Position numbers and translations under genes: made by a program. From LMUY01 sp965276785 (GTDB lineage Bacteria > Pseudomonadota > Alphaproteobacteria > Acetobacterales > Acetobacteraceae), in assembly GCA_965276785.1 (NCBI GenBank), contig OZ255629.1:1-64000 (forward strand): a stretch of DNA of 64,000 bases. Reading direction: 5' to 3'. Shown in pieces: positions 35,808 to 44,972 of this stretch. The first letter of the stretch is position 1. Every line of letters starts with the position of its first letter. The notes beneath the pieces were generated by a model. It had not been told where the DNA came from, did not search any database, and worked only from the letters and a program-made list of their open reading frames with translations.

Positions 35808-36254
35808 TTATCGGGTCACCCTCAATGCGCGTAACAAATCCCGTTCGGCCTGGCTGCGAACTCGAGAATGGCCGGGTTCAGCTGGCGTTGTCTCGAGCGA
35901 GGCCAGCCGCCGACTCGTCAAGTCCGGGTCGCGGCTGCTTCGGATCTGACCATCCAAGCGGTCAGCAATGCTCTCTCCGCGGTCGACCAGGGAGACGAGA
36001 TCGTCCTTAAGATCACGTGCGACATCGATTTGACGTGCAATTTGTCGGCCGGCTCCGTCGGCTGCGGTACGCAGCTGGGTAATCCCGCTTTCGGCATGTC
36101 GCGTACTCTCATTGAAGCTTTGTAACAGCGCTTCGAGCTCTGTCCGGTCCTTTCGAACTATGCTTAACGCACGCTCCAACCGAGCGGCATAGACAAGCAT
36201 CGCCACCAGAAGACACGTCAACGCAATCTCCAGTAGGATCTGCCATTCCGCCAT
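35808..36254 (-). CDS. DUF6468 flagellar-operon protein
   Basis: 148 residues: one N-terminal membrane helix (ILLEIALTCLLVAMLVYAARL) and a long charged helical, probably coiled-coil, region to the C-terminus. It matches the DUF6468 family found next to fliM in alphaproteobacteria. Its function is not established. It lies 21 bases after fliM and abuts motE. Confidence 0.7.
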   Translation of the reverse strand: MAEWQILLEIALTCLLVAMLVYAARLERALSIVRKDRTELEALLQSFNESTRHAESGITQLRTAADGAGRQIARQIDVARDLKDDLVSLVDRGESIADRLDGQIRSSRDPDLTSRRLASLETTPAEPGHSRVRSQAERDLLRALRVTR

Positions 36255-36275
36255 CTCAGGTTCTCCTCCCCAACC

Positions 36276-37307
36276 TCATAGCTCGCGCCGGATGTCCGCA
36301 GAATCATGGTCGATTCTGACCGCCACTCGATTTTTTCGTCGGCCAACCCGGCCCTCGAACAGGATAACTGCGCCGCAGCGAAGCTTAACGGGGCTGCCTG
36401 GAGTTGCGGCGAGGACGATTTGGCTTCCCGGCTGCAAGGCCATCACGTCCGCCAGGCTCATAACCTGCTCGTCGAGGACGACATCAAGTTCGACGTCCGT
36501 TGCCCACAGTTCTTCCGCTAAGTGAGTCTCCCAGATACTATCGCGGCCGAATTTCTCGCCCATGAATTGCTGCAAAAGCAATTCGCGGACAGGTTCAAGC
36601 GTTGCATACGGGAGCAGCAACTCCATTCGGCCGCCACGGTCTTCCATGTCAACCCGGAGGCGAGCCAAAACTGCGGCATTCGAGAGCCGGCTAATCGTCG
36701 CGAACCGGGGATTTACCTCAAGGCGCTCAAACTTGAAGGTCACCGGGCAGAGCGGGTCAAAGCTCGCTGACAGGTCGGTCAAGACAACCTGAATCAGTCG
36801 TTCTACCAACGTGCGCTCGATGGTTGTGTATGGGCGACCCTCGATGCGCATAGCCGCGGTGCCGCGTCGACCACCCAACAGCACGTCTACGATGGAGTAG
36901 ATCATGGCAGAGTCGACGACCATCAGACCGTAATTGTCCCATTCCTCAGCCTTGAACACGGCAAGCATTGCCGGCAGTGGGATGGAGTTCAAATAGTCAC
37001 CGAACCGCAAGGAGAGAATGTTATCAATCGAGACATCAACGTTATCAGACGTGAAATTGCGGAGGCTGGTCGACATGATGCGAACGAGCCGATCAAACAC
37101 GATCTCCAGCATCGGCAGGCGCTCGTACGACACCAGGCCGGAGGAAATGATACGATGCATGCCGGACCGGCTGTCTTCTGCCGTCGGGTTGTCATCGAAG
37201 CCTAAAAGACTGTCGATCTCCGCCTGATTAAGTACGCGCGCTGTGGATGCAGCGTCTTCGGCTGCTGCGGCCCAAGTGGCGGCGAGCGCTTCGTCCGACT
37301 CGCTCAT
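36276..37307 (-). CDS. fliM: Flagellar motor switch protein FliM
   Basis: 343 residues. The N-terminal CheY-binding motif LNQAEIDSLLG is at 26-36. The CheC-like middle domain follows (EIVFDRLVRIMSTSLRNF, then MIYSIVDVLLGG) and a C-terminal SpoA domain with VELDVVLDEQVMSLADVMALQPGSQI. It forms part of the switch complex that reverses or stops rotation. Its start overlaps the fliL stop by four bases. Confidence 0.95.
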   Translation of the reverse strand: MSESDEALAATWAAAAEDAASTARVLNQAEIDSLLGFDDNPTAEDSRSGMHRIISSGLVSYERLPMLEIVFDRLVRIMSTSLRNFTSDNVDVSIDNILSLRFGDYLNSIPLPAMLAVFKAEEWDNYGLMVVDSAMIYSIVDVLLGGRRGTAAMRIEGRPYTTIERTLVERLIQVVLTDLSASFDPLCPVTFKFERLEVNPRFATISRLSNAAVLARLRVDMEDRGGRMELLLPYATLEPVRELLLQQFMGEKFGRDSIWETHLAEELWATDVELDVVLDEQVMSLADVMALQPGSQIVLAATPGSPVKLRCGAVILFEGRVGRRKNRVAVRIDHDSADIRREL

Positions 37308-37828
37308 TGCACCAGAAGCTCGCTGAACAGCACGTCAGTTATTCTCGCGGGTGTCACGGCGATGTTTGCTCTGGCGATTAGTTCCGCCCGAAGACGATAA
37401 GTTCCGGCGGAACCGCGTAACTCCTCGGGCCGCATTTCGCGCAAGTAGGTTTGAAACAAGTCAATAACACGGGGTTGGGCAGCGATAAACGCGGCCTGGT
37501 CCCCGGCCTTAGCCAATTCAACACGCGCCTTCAGTTTAATATAGGCCGGACGTCGGCCGGGTGCATTGAGATTGGCGACCATTTCGGGCAAATCGACAAA
37601 CACGGGCACAAGACGTGCTGCGTCTTTCTCTTTTTCGGTTCCTTGCTGCTCGGATGCGGGCTTCTGTAAACCCAAGACATGGGGCAGCACTCCACTGAAC
37701 CAGAGTCCAGCGCCGAGGCCGATAACGAGCAAAGGCACTGCGAGCAAAAGGAGCTTTCTCCTGCCGCCTTGCTTCGGTGGGCTTCCTTCCTTGCCGATCG
37801 CTGGAACCGATGCTGCTGCCGAACTCAT
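37304..37828 (-). CDS. fliL: Flagellar basal body protein FliL
   Basis: 174 residues. It has a cytosolic N-terminus, one membrane helix (LLLLAVPLLVIGLGAGLWF) and a periplasmic FliL domain (VFVDLPEMVANLNAPGRRPAYIKLK ... VIDLFQTYLREMRPEELRG). FliL forms rings around the stator and supports torque. The start at 37828 is the first plausible ATG; the longer frame is not family-like. It opens the leftward flagellar operon and is divergent from flgF. Confidence 0.9.
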   Translation of the reverse strand: MSSAAASVPAIGKEGSPPKQGGRRKLLLLAVPLLVIGLGAGLWFSGVLPHVLGLQKPASEQQGTEKEKDAARLVPVFVDLPEMVANLNAPGRRPAYIKLKARVELAKAGDQAAFIAAQPRVIDLFQTYLREMRPEELRGSAGTYRLRAELIARANIAVTPARITDVLFSELLVQ

Positions 37829-38006
37829 GACCCACCTCGCGCCATGGCAGCTATCATGGGACGAAAAGGTTAACAGGACAGAAATGCACTCGAATGCCCG
37901 GCTGTTTGGGGCCACTCGGCGGTAATCGCCGGGCAAAATATGCCGGCCGTGGTAAGCGCCGGACCGATCGCGACGTAAAAAACTCCGAAAACGCGACGTT
38001 CTAGGT

Positions 38007-38021
38007 TGGCACGTCGATTGC
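38007..38021 (+). promoter_or_regulatory. Sigma-54 type promoter of flgF operon
   Basis: TGGCAC (38007-38012), five bases, then TTGC (38018-38021) exactly fits the -24/-12 consensus TGGCAC-N5-TTGC. Transcription would start near 38033, about 20 bases before the flgF ATG. This fits RpoN-dependent middle flagellar genes known in Caulobacter. The 225-base gap (37829-38053) shows no equally good site facing fliL. Confidence 0.78.
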
Positions 38022-38053
38022 GGAGGTGATGGCGAACAGTTTCGAGATCGGCT

Positions 38054-38794
38054 ATGGAAAACGCGACGACGATTGCTCTGTCCCGCCTGGTTGCTCAGCA
38101 ACGAGCAATGGATGTGACCGCCTCCAACCTCGCCAATGCAAACACTCCCGGGTTCAAAGCGGAGCGGACGTTGTTCGCTGACTGGCTCGACCGTCAATCG
38201 GGCGTTAGCGCTGCGCGGGGCGGTCAAGTGATGAGCTACACGCAGGACCGCGCCACGTATCGCGAGTTGGCCGACGGTGCGCTCTCGAAAACCTCCAACC
38301 CACTTGATTTAGCGATCGCCGGGTCGGGCTTCTTTACGGTCCAAACCAAGGCAGGGCCTATGCTGACGCGGGCAGGGCGCTTTGACCTGCAGCCGAATGG
38401 CACGATTGCCGACGCGGATGGCGACGCACTGCTCGACACACAAGGTCGTCCGCTACAGGTTGCATCGACCGACACAATGCTGAGCGTCGGAAGCGATGGT
38501 TCACTCAGCAGTGAGAACGGCCAATTGGGAAAAATCGGTATCGTTGCACCGGCTGACCTTAACCGGATGCAGATGGAAGGGGGTCGGCTTCTGTCGGCCC
38601 AGACGCCGACCTCGCCGGTCGCGCAGCCGAAACTCGTCCAGGGGGCGTTGGAGGACAGCAACGTGGAACCGATCGCCGAAACGACCAACATGATGAACCA
38701 GCTGCGCGAGTTCCAGTTCGTGAGCCAGTTTGTCGAGGGCGAGAGCCAGCGCCAGCAGACCGCAATCGATAAGTTGGCACAACGGCAATCGTAA
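38054..38794 (+). CDS. flgF: Flagellar basal body rod protein FlgF
   Basis: 246 residues, a proximal rod component. The N-terminal rod motif ALSRLVAQQRAMDVTASNLANANTPGFK is followed by the hook/rod core (NPLDLAIAGSGFFTVQT, LTRAGRFDLQPNGTI) and the C-terminal helix with NQLREFQFVSQFVEGESQRQQT. It is the first gene downstream of the sigma-54 site and lies 26 bases before flgG. Confidence 0.94.
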   Translation: MENATTIALSRLVAQQRAMDVTASNLANANTPGFKAERTLFADWLDRQSGVSAARGGQVMSYTQDRATYRELADGALSKTSNPLDLAIAGSGFFTVQTKAGPMLTRAGRFDLQPNGTIADADGDALLDTQGRPLQVASTDTMLSVGSDGSLSSENGQLGKIGIVAPADLNRMQMEGGRLLSAQTPTSPVAQPKLVQGALEDSNVEPIAETTNMMNQLREFQFVSQFVEGESQRQQTAIDKLAQRQS

Positions 38795-38820
38795 CAGTCA
38801 CTTAGCGGCAGGGGCATATT

Positions 38821-39606
38821 ATGCGGTCACTTGACATTGCCAGCACGGGTATGCAGGCGCAGCAGACAAACGTGGATGTAATTTCGAACAACCTTGCGAA
38901 CATGACCACGACTGGGTTCAAGCGCCGCCGCGCCGAATTTCAGGATCTCATTTACCAGAACTTAAGGCGCGTGGGGTCTAATACCTCGGACAACGGTTCG
39001 GTGGTGCCAGCGGGGGCGCAAGTGGGTTTGGGCGTACGGACGGCGGCCATCTATCGCATCAACGAGCAGGGCACGCTGCAGCAGACGTCGAATAGCCTGG
39101 ACCTTGCCATCCAAGGAAACGGTTATTTCCCGGTTACGCTTCCATCCGGCGACACCGCCTATACCAGGGACGGTACGTTCGGGCTCGCACCGGATGGGAC
39201 GATCGTGACGGCCGACGGATACCCGGTCTCCGGCGGTATCACAATACCGGCGAACGCCTCGTCCATTACCATCAGCACGAATGGTCAGGTGCAAGCCAGC
39301 GTAGCCGGCCAGGTTGCGCCACAAACGGTCGGTACGCTGCAGTTAGCGGTGTTCCCGAATGAAGCCGGGCTTGATGCCCAGGGGGATAACTTGTTCCTGC
39401 AGAGTGGAGCGAGTGGGACGCCGACGACTGGAGCTCCCGGTTCGGCCGGTGTTGGCACTGTGCTGCAAGGATTTGTAGAGGGCTCGAACGTTAACGTTGT
39501 CACCGAGATCAGCAACCTGATCACGGCTCAACGTGCGTACGAAATGAACAGCAAGGTGATCACGACGTCGGATCAGATGCTGTCCACCTTGACCAACCTA
39601 CGGTGA
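38821..39606 (+). CDS. flgG: Flagellar basal body rod protein FlgG
   Basis: 261 residues, the distal rod protein. MRSLDIASTGMQAQQTNVDVISNNLANMTTTGFK, shown by its ends, is the rod motif; SLDLAIQGNGYFPVTLP and TRDGTFGLAPDG form the core; ITAQRAYEMNSKVITTSDQM is the standard C-terminus. Length is as expected. Its stop overlaps or abuts the flgA start. Confidence 0.96.
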   Translation: MRSLDIASTGMQAQQTNVDVISNNLANMTTTGFKRRRAEFQDLIYQNLRRVGSNTSDNGSVVPAGAQVGLGVRTAAIYRINEQGTLQQTSNSLDLAIQGNGYFPVTLPSGDTAYTRDGTFGLAPDGTIVTADGYPVSGGITIPANASSITISTNGQVQASVAGQVAPQTVGTLQLAVFPNEAGLDAQGDNLFLQSGASGTPTTGAPGSAGVGTVLQGFVEGSNVNVVTEISNLITAQRAYEMNSKVITTSDQMLSTLTNLR

Positions 39607-39608
39607 CG

Positions 39609-40583
39609 ATGATGCGCGTGCTGCTCTTGGCCGGCTGTGCTGGCTGCCTTGCCGCTCTGATATCCTCGGCGCAGGCGGTTACCTTGCGCCGGGAGACTAT
39701 CTTGCGCGACGATCAGGTGCGATTGTCAGACCTGTTCGATGGGGTTGAAAGCGATCGTGCCATCGGATCCGCGCCTGAAATCGGCGGCCGGATCTCAATC
39801 GAGGCGCCACAACTCAGTGCGATCGCGCGCCAGTTCAATGTCGACTGGCACAGTGACAGTCCCGGCGACCGGACTGTGCTTGAGCGCCCTGGGCGGCCTT
39901 TTCCGCGCGAGCAGGCAATGGCTGCCTTGCGCACGGCGCTTCAAGGTGCAGGCGTCTCGCTGGATGCCGATATCGACGTGCCGGACTATAGCTCGCCCAT
40001 GTTGCCGCTGGACGTGGTCCCGGCCGCCGAGATCGGACAGTTGGACTACGATGCTGCCAGCGGGCGCTTCACTGCCCTCCTTTCATTGGAGGCGCCTGGG
40101 ATGCGGCCTTTGCATGGCCGCTTGTCCGGCCGAGTGCAGGAGATGGTGGACATCCCGGTAGCAGTTCGGCGTTTGCTGCCGGGTGACGTGGTTGGTCAGG
40201 CTGACGTGAGGTTTGGACGGGTGCGCGCTGATACGGTGCGGGCGGATGTTGCGCGAGACGCTGCCCAAGCAGTTGGCATGGCGGTGCGCCGGCCCGTCGG
40301 CATCGGGGCGCCCTTCGCAATGGCTGATTTGGGCCGGCCGCTGGCGGTTAAGAGGGGAGATGGCGTGCACATCGAATTGGAGCTGCCGGGGCTGCTGATC
40401 TCGGCGCAAGGAGTGGCCTTGGAGGGAGGCGCGAGTGGCGACCGGATCCGGGTGATGAATACCACCTCGCGCGCGACGCTTGATGCTCAGGTGGTCGGGC
40501 CCGACCAGGTTCGCCCCACGGGAGCGCCCGCGTCGACCGCCTCCGCAGTCGCTTCGCTACCCCTCCTGGTGGCAGCGCGATGA
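39609..40583 (+). CDS. flgA: Flagellar P-ring assembly chaperone FlgA
   Basis: 324 residues with an N-terminal signal peptide (MMRVLLLAGCAGCLAALISSAQA). The C-terminal SAF/FlgA domain (IPVAVRRLLPGDVVGQADVRFG ... AVGMAVRRPVGIGAPFAMADL, and ALEGGASGDRIRVMN) is clear. FlgA assists P-ring formation in the periplasm. An in-frame GTG at 39603 and a second ATG at 39612 are alternative starts. Its end overlaps flgH by four bases. flgI, its usual partner, is not in the window. Confidence 0.9.
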   Translation: MMRVLLLAGCAGCLAALISSAQAVTLRRETILRDDQVRLSDLFDGVESDRAIGSAPEIGGRISIEAPQLSAIARQFNVDWHSDSPGDRTVLERPGRPFPREQAMAALRTALQGAGVSLDADIDVPDYSSPMLPLDVVPAAEIGQLDYDAASGRFTALLSLEAPGMRPLHGRLSGRVQEMVDIPVAVRRLLPGDVVGQADVRFGRVRADTVRADVARDAAQAVGMAVRRPVGIGAPFAMADLGRPLAVKRGDGVHIELELPGLLISAQGVALEGGASGDRIRVMNTTSRATLDAQVVGPDQVRPTGAPASTASAVASLPLLVAAR

Positions 40584-41335
40584 GCGCGCGGCGCTCGGCG
40601 CTCTTGGCGGCGATTGCGGTCGTGTCCAGCCTTGCGGTTTCAGGTTGTGGCACTCTTACCAGGTTATCTGAGATCGGCCGTCCGCCCGAAATGACCCCGA
40701 CTGCCAACCCTACGGAAGATCCGCGATGGCGGCCGGTCACGATGCCGATGCCGCACCCGCAATTGGCACCGACAGAGGCCAATAGCCTGTGGCGCTCCGG
40801 CAGCAGAGCTTTCTTCAAAGATCAGCGCGCAGCTCAGGTCGGGGACATTCTGACAGTGCTGGTCAACATCGCCGACAAAGGAGTGTTGGATAACGCGACT
40901 GGCGCAACTCGAACCGGAACCGAGACCGCGGGAACATCCAATCTATTTGGGCTTGAGACTGCGTTGCCAAAGCTCATTAATAAGAATCTCAGCCCAAGCA
41001 GCCTCATCAACACAAACAGCACGAACACAAATACTGGAACTGGAACGATCAAGCGAGACGAGACCGTAACGCTACGCGTAGCAGGTGTCGTGACGCAGGT
41101 TTTGCCGAATGGCAACCTCGTGGTGGCGGCACGACAAGAGGTTCGGGTCAACAGCGAGTTGCGCGAACTTCAAGTGAGCGGGGTGGTCAGGCCGCAAGAT
41201 ATCGCCAGCGACAACACGGTGGTGCATGACCGCATGGCGGAGGCGCGCATCGCCTATGGCGGCCGCGGTACCCTGACCGATCTGCAGCAGCCGCGCTACG
41301 GTCAACAAGTGCTCGACGCGTTGATACCATTCTAA
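40580..41335 (+). CDS. flgH: Flagellar L-ring lipoprotein FlgH
   Basis: 251 residues. The lipoprotein signal ends at VSGCG (Cys23), which would anchor the L-ring in the outer membrane. Family motifs are SLWRSGSRAFFKDQRAAQVGDILTV, seen around 69-92, then LRVAGVVTQVLPNGNLVV and the C-terminal IAYGGRGTL...PRYGQQVLDALIPF. It is the last gene of the flgFGAH operon. The following 259 bases (41336-41594) hold no gene or obvious terminator. Confidence 0.94.
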   Translation: MSARRSALLAAIAVVSSLAVSGCGTLTRLSEIGRPPEMTPTANPTEDPRWRPVTMPMPHPQLAPTEANSLWRSGSRAFFKDQRAAQVGDILTVLVNIADKGVLDNATGATRTGTETAGTSNLFGLETALPKLINKNLSPSSLINTNSTNTNTGTGTIKRDETVTLRVAGVVTQVLPNGNLVVAARQEVRVNSELRELQVSGVVRPQDIASDNTVVHDRMAEARIAYGGRGTLTDLQQPRYGQQVLDALIPF

Positions 41336-41594
41336 ACCGGCGGACAAAGTTTGTCGCTCGCCACGCCGACGCCCGTTTGCTGACGCTGCTGATTTTTGCG
41401 GCGTTGGGTTCGCCGCCATCGATCCGCCGGTTGTGACCATCTGTGCCGCTTCTGCCATCGCAGCGGTCCGGTGCCCGTCTACAAAGCCGCGTGCCCGGAT
41501 TGCTGAATTGGCAGCCGTGCCGTCCGAGCGCGTTCCTCGAGCCGAAATCGTCCGCTTGCCTGGGCCGCGGCTCAGGCGCAGCACCTCCAAGGCG

Positions 41595-44500
41595 TCAGGG
41601 GCTCACCGCCCGTGGATCGATGGCCAAGCGCGCGACGAACTGCCGCAGCAGCACGATGAACGGCGGCTCCAGCACGGAACTGTCCGCCACGACGCTGCCC
41701 GCTTGCCGTTCCTGCTGCGCGAGCCGCAAGGCCCGCGCTATCTCGGCATTAGCCAGGCCCGATAGCTCTCCCAATTCGGCGGCTTGTGGCGCGAGCCGGA
41801 TGCGCAATTGGGGCAGGCAGGCGAGGAAGCGGCGAAACTCCGCCGGGTCTTCCACCCGCCAAGCCCGGCCGCTGTCGAGTTCGGCGACCAGCGCGGTGGC
41901 CGCCATGTCCGCCTCGCCGCTGCGCACCGCCTCGCCCAACAGCGGCTCGCTGGCGACACTGCCTTGCAGGGCTCGGTCGTCGCTCACCAAGCCGAACGCC
42001 ACCTCCTGCTTCGGCGCCTCGGAGAACACCAGGCGCGCCCGCGGCATCGCCTCGCCGGCTGCCGTGGTGAACACGTTGAGCACCAGCGCCGCTTCCTCCG
42101 GCACGCTGAGCAGCGTGCGATAGAGCAGCGACGCCCGCCCGCCCAGGCACACGGACATCGCGGTATTGGTGCGGGCCTCGATGCGGCCGGTCTCGGTCAA
42201 GTGGCGCACGGTGCGGCCCATGTAATCGAACAGTCCGGCGAGCCCGGTCAGCGCCACCGCCCGCAGCCGTTCGGCCTCCGCCATTCCTCCAAGTGTGGGC
42301 AGCACGGCAGCAAAGGCCTCGGCAAAATCGAGGCTGTTCACCAGCAGCTCCGTGCTCAGCGTGCGCTTTTCGGAGCTGGCGCTGCCCGAGGCGACCAAGG
42401 CATCCACCAAGGCGGCGAGGTCTGGCCGGCCGCGCGCCAATTGCTCCAGGATGGCCGGGCTCTCACTCAGATGCGCGATCAGCAGGTGACGGCCGGCGAG
42501 CTGGAACGAGCCGCGCCAAGCCAGCCGCTCGGCTTGAAGTGTTTGGCTCTGCACGATAGCGACATCGGTGGTCTGGCCGCCGATGTCGAACGTCACCAGC
42601 CCTTCGGTCGCCGGCGTTTTCAGGCGATGGATGAAATACTGCGCCGTGGCGACCGATTCAGTCTGGAAGCTGGGGATCGGCGGGCGCTTGGCACCTGGGG
42701 AGGCCACTAGTCGGAAGCCGTCCGCCACCGCGTTGCGCGCCGCTCCCTGGAAGCTCAGCAGGTGTTGCGCCCGGAACGCCTCGGGAAAGGAGAAGCTGAA
42801 CGCCACCTGCTCGGGCTCGATCCCGCGCGCCGCCACCTCCGCCAGGGCCATGATCACGACCTGGGTCAGGAACAACTGCACGCGCTCGCGGGAGGGCTGG
42901 TCATCGCCCCATTTCAGGTTGGCGAATAGGTCGTCCGTACCGGTCACCCGTTCGAGGGCAGCTTTGCGGCGCTGCGCGAAGTAGATCAGCGTATCGCGGA
43001 ACGGCCGCCGCTCGCCGTCGTGCCCGGACAGCTTGCGGTCGCGCAGGATCGTCTGGAACGGCATGTCGATCGTGTTGACCGGCAGCAGTTCGGCGTCCAG
43101 TTCATCGCGGCTTTGCTCGGCGACCCGATAGGCCAGGATGTGGCGCGGCTGCATCTGCAGTGGCTCGGGCGCCTGGCTGCCGACCTGAAGGAACACGGCA
43201 GTATTGGTGGTGCCGAAGTCGATCCCCACCTTCGCGGTTCCCCCGCCGCTGCCGGGCGCGGCCAGCGGCGGCTCGGGCAGCAGCAGCAAGCCCGCGACCC
43301 GGGGTGCGCCAGCCCGGCGGTCCTGCAGGATGGCGGCCTCCGCGGCGCCCGGCAGCACATAGAGCGCCCGCGCGGCCTGATGGTCTTGGCGAAACCAAGT
43401 GGTGTCGGCCAGCACAGTCACGTCCCCCGCCAGCAGCGCGCGGGCGGCGGCCACCGCGCTGAACCCATCCGCCGCCGCTGCGAGGCAGCGTTGCAGCCCG
43501 GGCAAGGAGGCGAACCCGGCGGTGACGAACTGGATGCCCGGCGTGGTGCCGGAATAGCCCAGATGCAGGCACCACCAGTCCGCCCTGAAGTTGGGCCAGA
43601 CCGAGAGCGCGAAGGGGGGCTCGCTGGCATCCTCGCCCGGGTAGTGCTGCGCCAAGGTGATGGCGCCGCCGGCTTGCAAGGCCAGGCGCAGGTTCACCGT
43701 GGTGCCGCCCGCCCCCGCCGGCGTTACGCGGCAGGCGCGCGCCAGTTCGCTGCGGTCGAGCAGCGCCGTCACCAAGGGAGAGAACGGCAGCAGGTGGTCC
43801 TTGGCGCCGGGGGGATGCTGCTCGAAGCCCTGCTCAATGCCGTCGGTGCGGTAGAGCCGGGGTAGGAACAGCTCGGTCGTTTCGATCACCAGATAGCCAG
43901 CGGCTTGCGCCTGAGCGCGAATTTGGCCCACCAGTTCCGGGCGGTCATGCAGGGTGCGCAGCGAGAACCGCTCCCACACGCGGACCTCGCCGGCGGGGCG
44001 GCCGAGCTTCTCGTGCAACGCCATGTCCAGCAGCACGGCGCCGCGCAGCTTGGTGCCCTCTAAACCAGGCCGCAGCCGGAGCAGGCAGTCCGACACCACC
44101 GCCTGGGCCCCCCCTGTCGCCATGGCCACGCTCTCGCGCGTGCGCAAGGCGCGAAACACCGGCAGGGCAGGCAAGCCGAGCGAGGCGGGCTCGGCCTCGA
44201 ACTGGGAGGGGGACACGGTGGCCGCGCCCTGCCGCGCCGCCTCCAGGTAGTCCCGCGCATGGCCGAGCAGCGCGGCCACGTCGCGGGAGCGGTCGCGTTC
44301 GGTCTCCAGGTCGGCGCACAGCTTGGCGAGGACATGCGCCAGCACCGCACGCTCCTCGGGCGACAATCCGGCCACCAGCAAAGGGTCCTGGAAGCGGCCG
44401 TCGCGCATCCAGGGCACCGGCGGGCGGGCGCCGTGCAGGTCGGCCAGCGAGCGGCTCGGCGCGACCAGGGTCAGCGCTTGCCCCAGCCCGATCAACTGCC

Positions 44501-44972
44501 GGCCGATACGGATCAGCGCCACCTCGGCCAGCCGCTGCCCGTCCAGCAAGCTGCATTGCGGGGTGAGGCGGGAGACCAGGGCGGCCCAACTGCCGCCGGG
44601 CCGTGCGGTGACGGGGACCACCTCGGACGTGAGTTCGCCCGTCCGGTAGGCTCCCAGGGCAAAGCAGCCAAGCAACCCGCGCCACTCCGCCACTGCTCGC
44701 CCGTGCAATGGGTGGCGTTCCGTTTCCAGCGCGTTGTGGAACACGGTGAGCTGCGCCCAGACGTCCGGCACCGAGACGATGTCGCTGGCGGCGTCCGTCA
44801 GCCTCGGCCCGGTATTCAGCCCGCGCGCGATTACCTGTAGCGGGTCGGCCGAGCCGAGCGGGTGCCACGTGCCTGCCCTGGGCAGCGGCGGCACGCGATG
44901 GGCCTCCGAGAGCGGCGGCAGCAGGGGATGGATCGTATTCGGCACCGGTTCACCCTTCGGCCCAGTTGTCAT
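41595..44972 (-). CDS. Large Hsp70/actin-fold ATPase of unknown system
   Basis: 1125 residues. The C-terminal half has an actin/Hsp70-type ATPase: phosphate-1 loop KVGIDFGTTNTAVF (581-594), connecting region with SFSFPEAFR (726-734), phosphate-2 loop TFDIGGQTTDVAIV (794-807) and adenosine motif CLGGRASLLYR (942-952). The first 570 residues form an N-terminal region I do not recognise, with a conserved-looking RHPLHGRAVAEWRGLL block. The whole is larger than DnaK and lacks its substrate-binding domain; distant kinship to SrfB-type proteins is possible. The gene overlaps the tubulin-like gene by 23 bases and ends the four-gene operon. Confidence 0.75.
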   Translation of the reverse strand: MTTGPKGEPVPNTIHPLLPPLSEAHRVPPLPRAGTWHPLGSADPLQVIARGLNTGPRLTDAASDIVSVPDVWAQLTVFHNALETERHPLHGRAVAEWRGLLGCFALGAYRTGELTSEVVPVTARPGGSWAALVSRLTPQCSLLDGQRLAEVALIRIGRQLIGLGQALTLVAPSRSLADLHGARPPVPWMRDGRFQDPLLVAGLSPEERAVLAHVLAKLCADLETERDRSRDVAALLGHARDYLEAARQGAATVSPSQFEAEPASLGLPALPVFRALRTRESVAMATGGAQAVVSDCLLRLRPGLEGTKLRGAVLLDMALHEKLGRPAGEVRVWERFSLRTLHDRPELVGQIRAQAQAAGYLVIETTELFLPRLYRTDGIEQGFEQHPPGAKDHLLPFSPLVTALLDRSELARACRVTPAGAGGTTVNLRLALQAGGAITLAQHYPGEDASEPPFALSVWPNFRADWWCLHLGYSGTTPGIQFVTAGFASLPGLQRCLAAAADGFSAVAAARALLAGDVTVLADTTWFRQDHQAARALYVLPGAAEAAILQDRRAGAPRVAGLLLLPEPPLAAPGSGGGTAKVGIDFGTTNTAVFLQVGSQAPEPLQMQPRHILAYRVAEQSRDELDAELLPVNTIDMPFQTILRDRKLSGHDGERRPFRDTLIYFAQRRKAALERVTGTDDLFANLKWGDDQPSRERVQLFLTQVVIMALAEVAARGIEPEQVAFSFSFPEAFRAQHLLSFQGAARNAVADGFRLVASPGAKRPPIPSFQTESVATAQYFIHRLKTPATEGLVTFDIGGQTTDVAIVQSQTLQAERLAWRGSFQLAGRHLLIAHLSESPAILEQLARGRPDLAALVDALVASGSASSEKRTLSTELLVNSLDFAEAFAAVLPTLGGMAEAERLRAVALTGLAGLFDYMGRTVRHLTETGRIEARTNTAMSVCLGGRASLLYRTLLSVPEEAALVLNVFTTAAGEAMPRARLVFSEAPKQEVAFGLVSDDRALQGSVASEPLLGEAVRSGEADMAATALVAELDSGRAWRVEDPAEFRRFLACLPQLRIRLAPQAAELGELSGLANAEIARALRLAQQERQAGSVVADSSVLEPPFIVLLRQFVARLAIDPRAVSP

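Noticed and set aside
37930..37950. Possible -24/-12 site facing fliL (around ggccggcatattttgc on the minus strand)
   Set aside because: The distance between the GG and GC elements is 10 or 14 bases rather than 12.
41072..41590. Minus-strand frame overlapping flgH and the downstream gap
   Set aside because: Most of it is antisense to flgH and the unique part has no family-like pattern or ribosome site.
41336..41594. Possible terminator after flgH at gacaaagtttgtc
   Set aside because: It is a short palindrome without a loop or T-run and with little GC in the stem.
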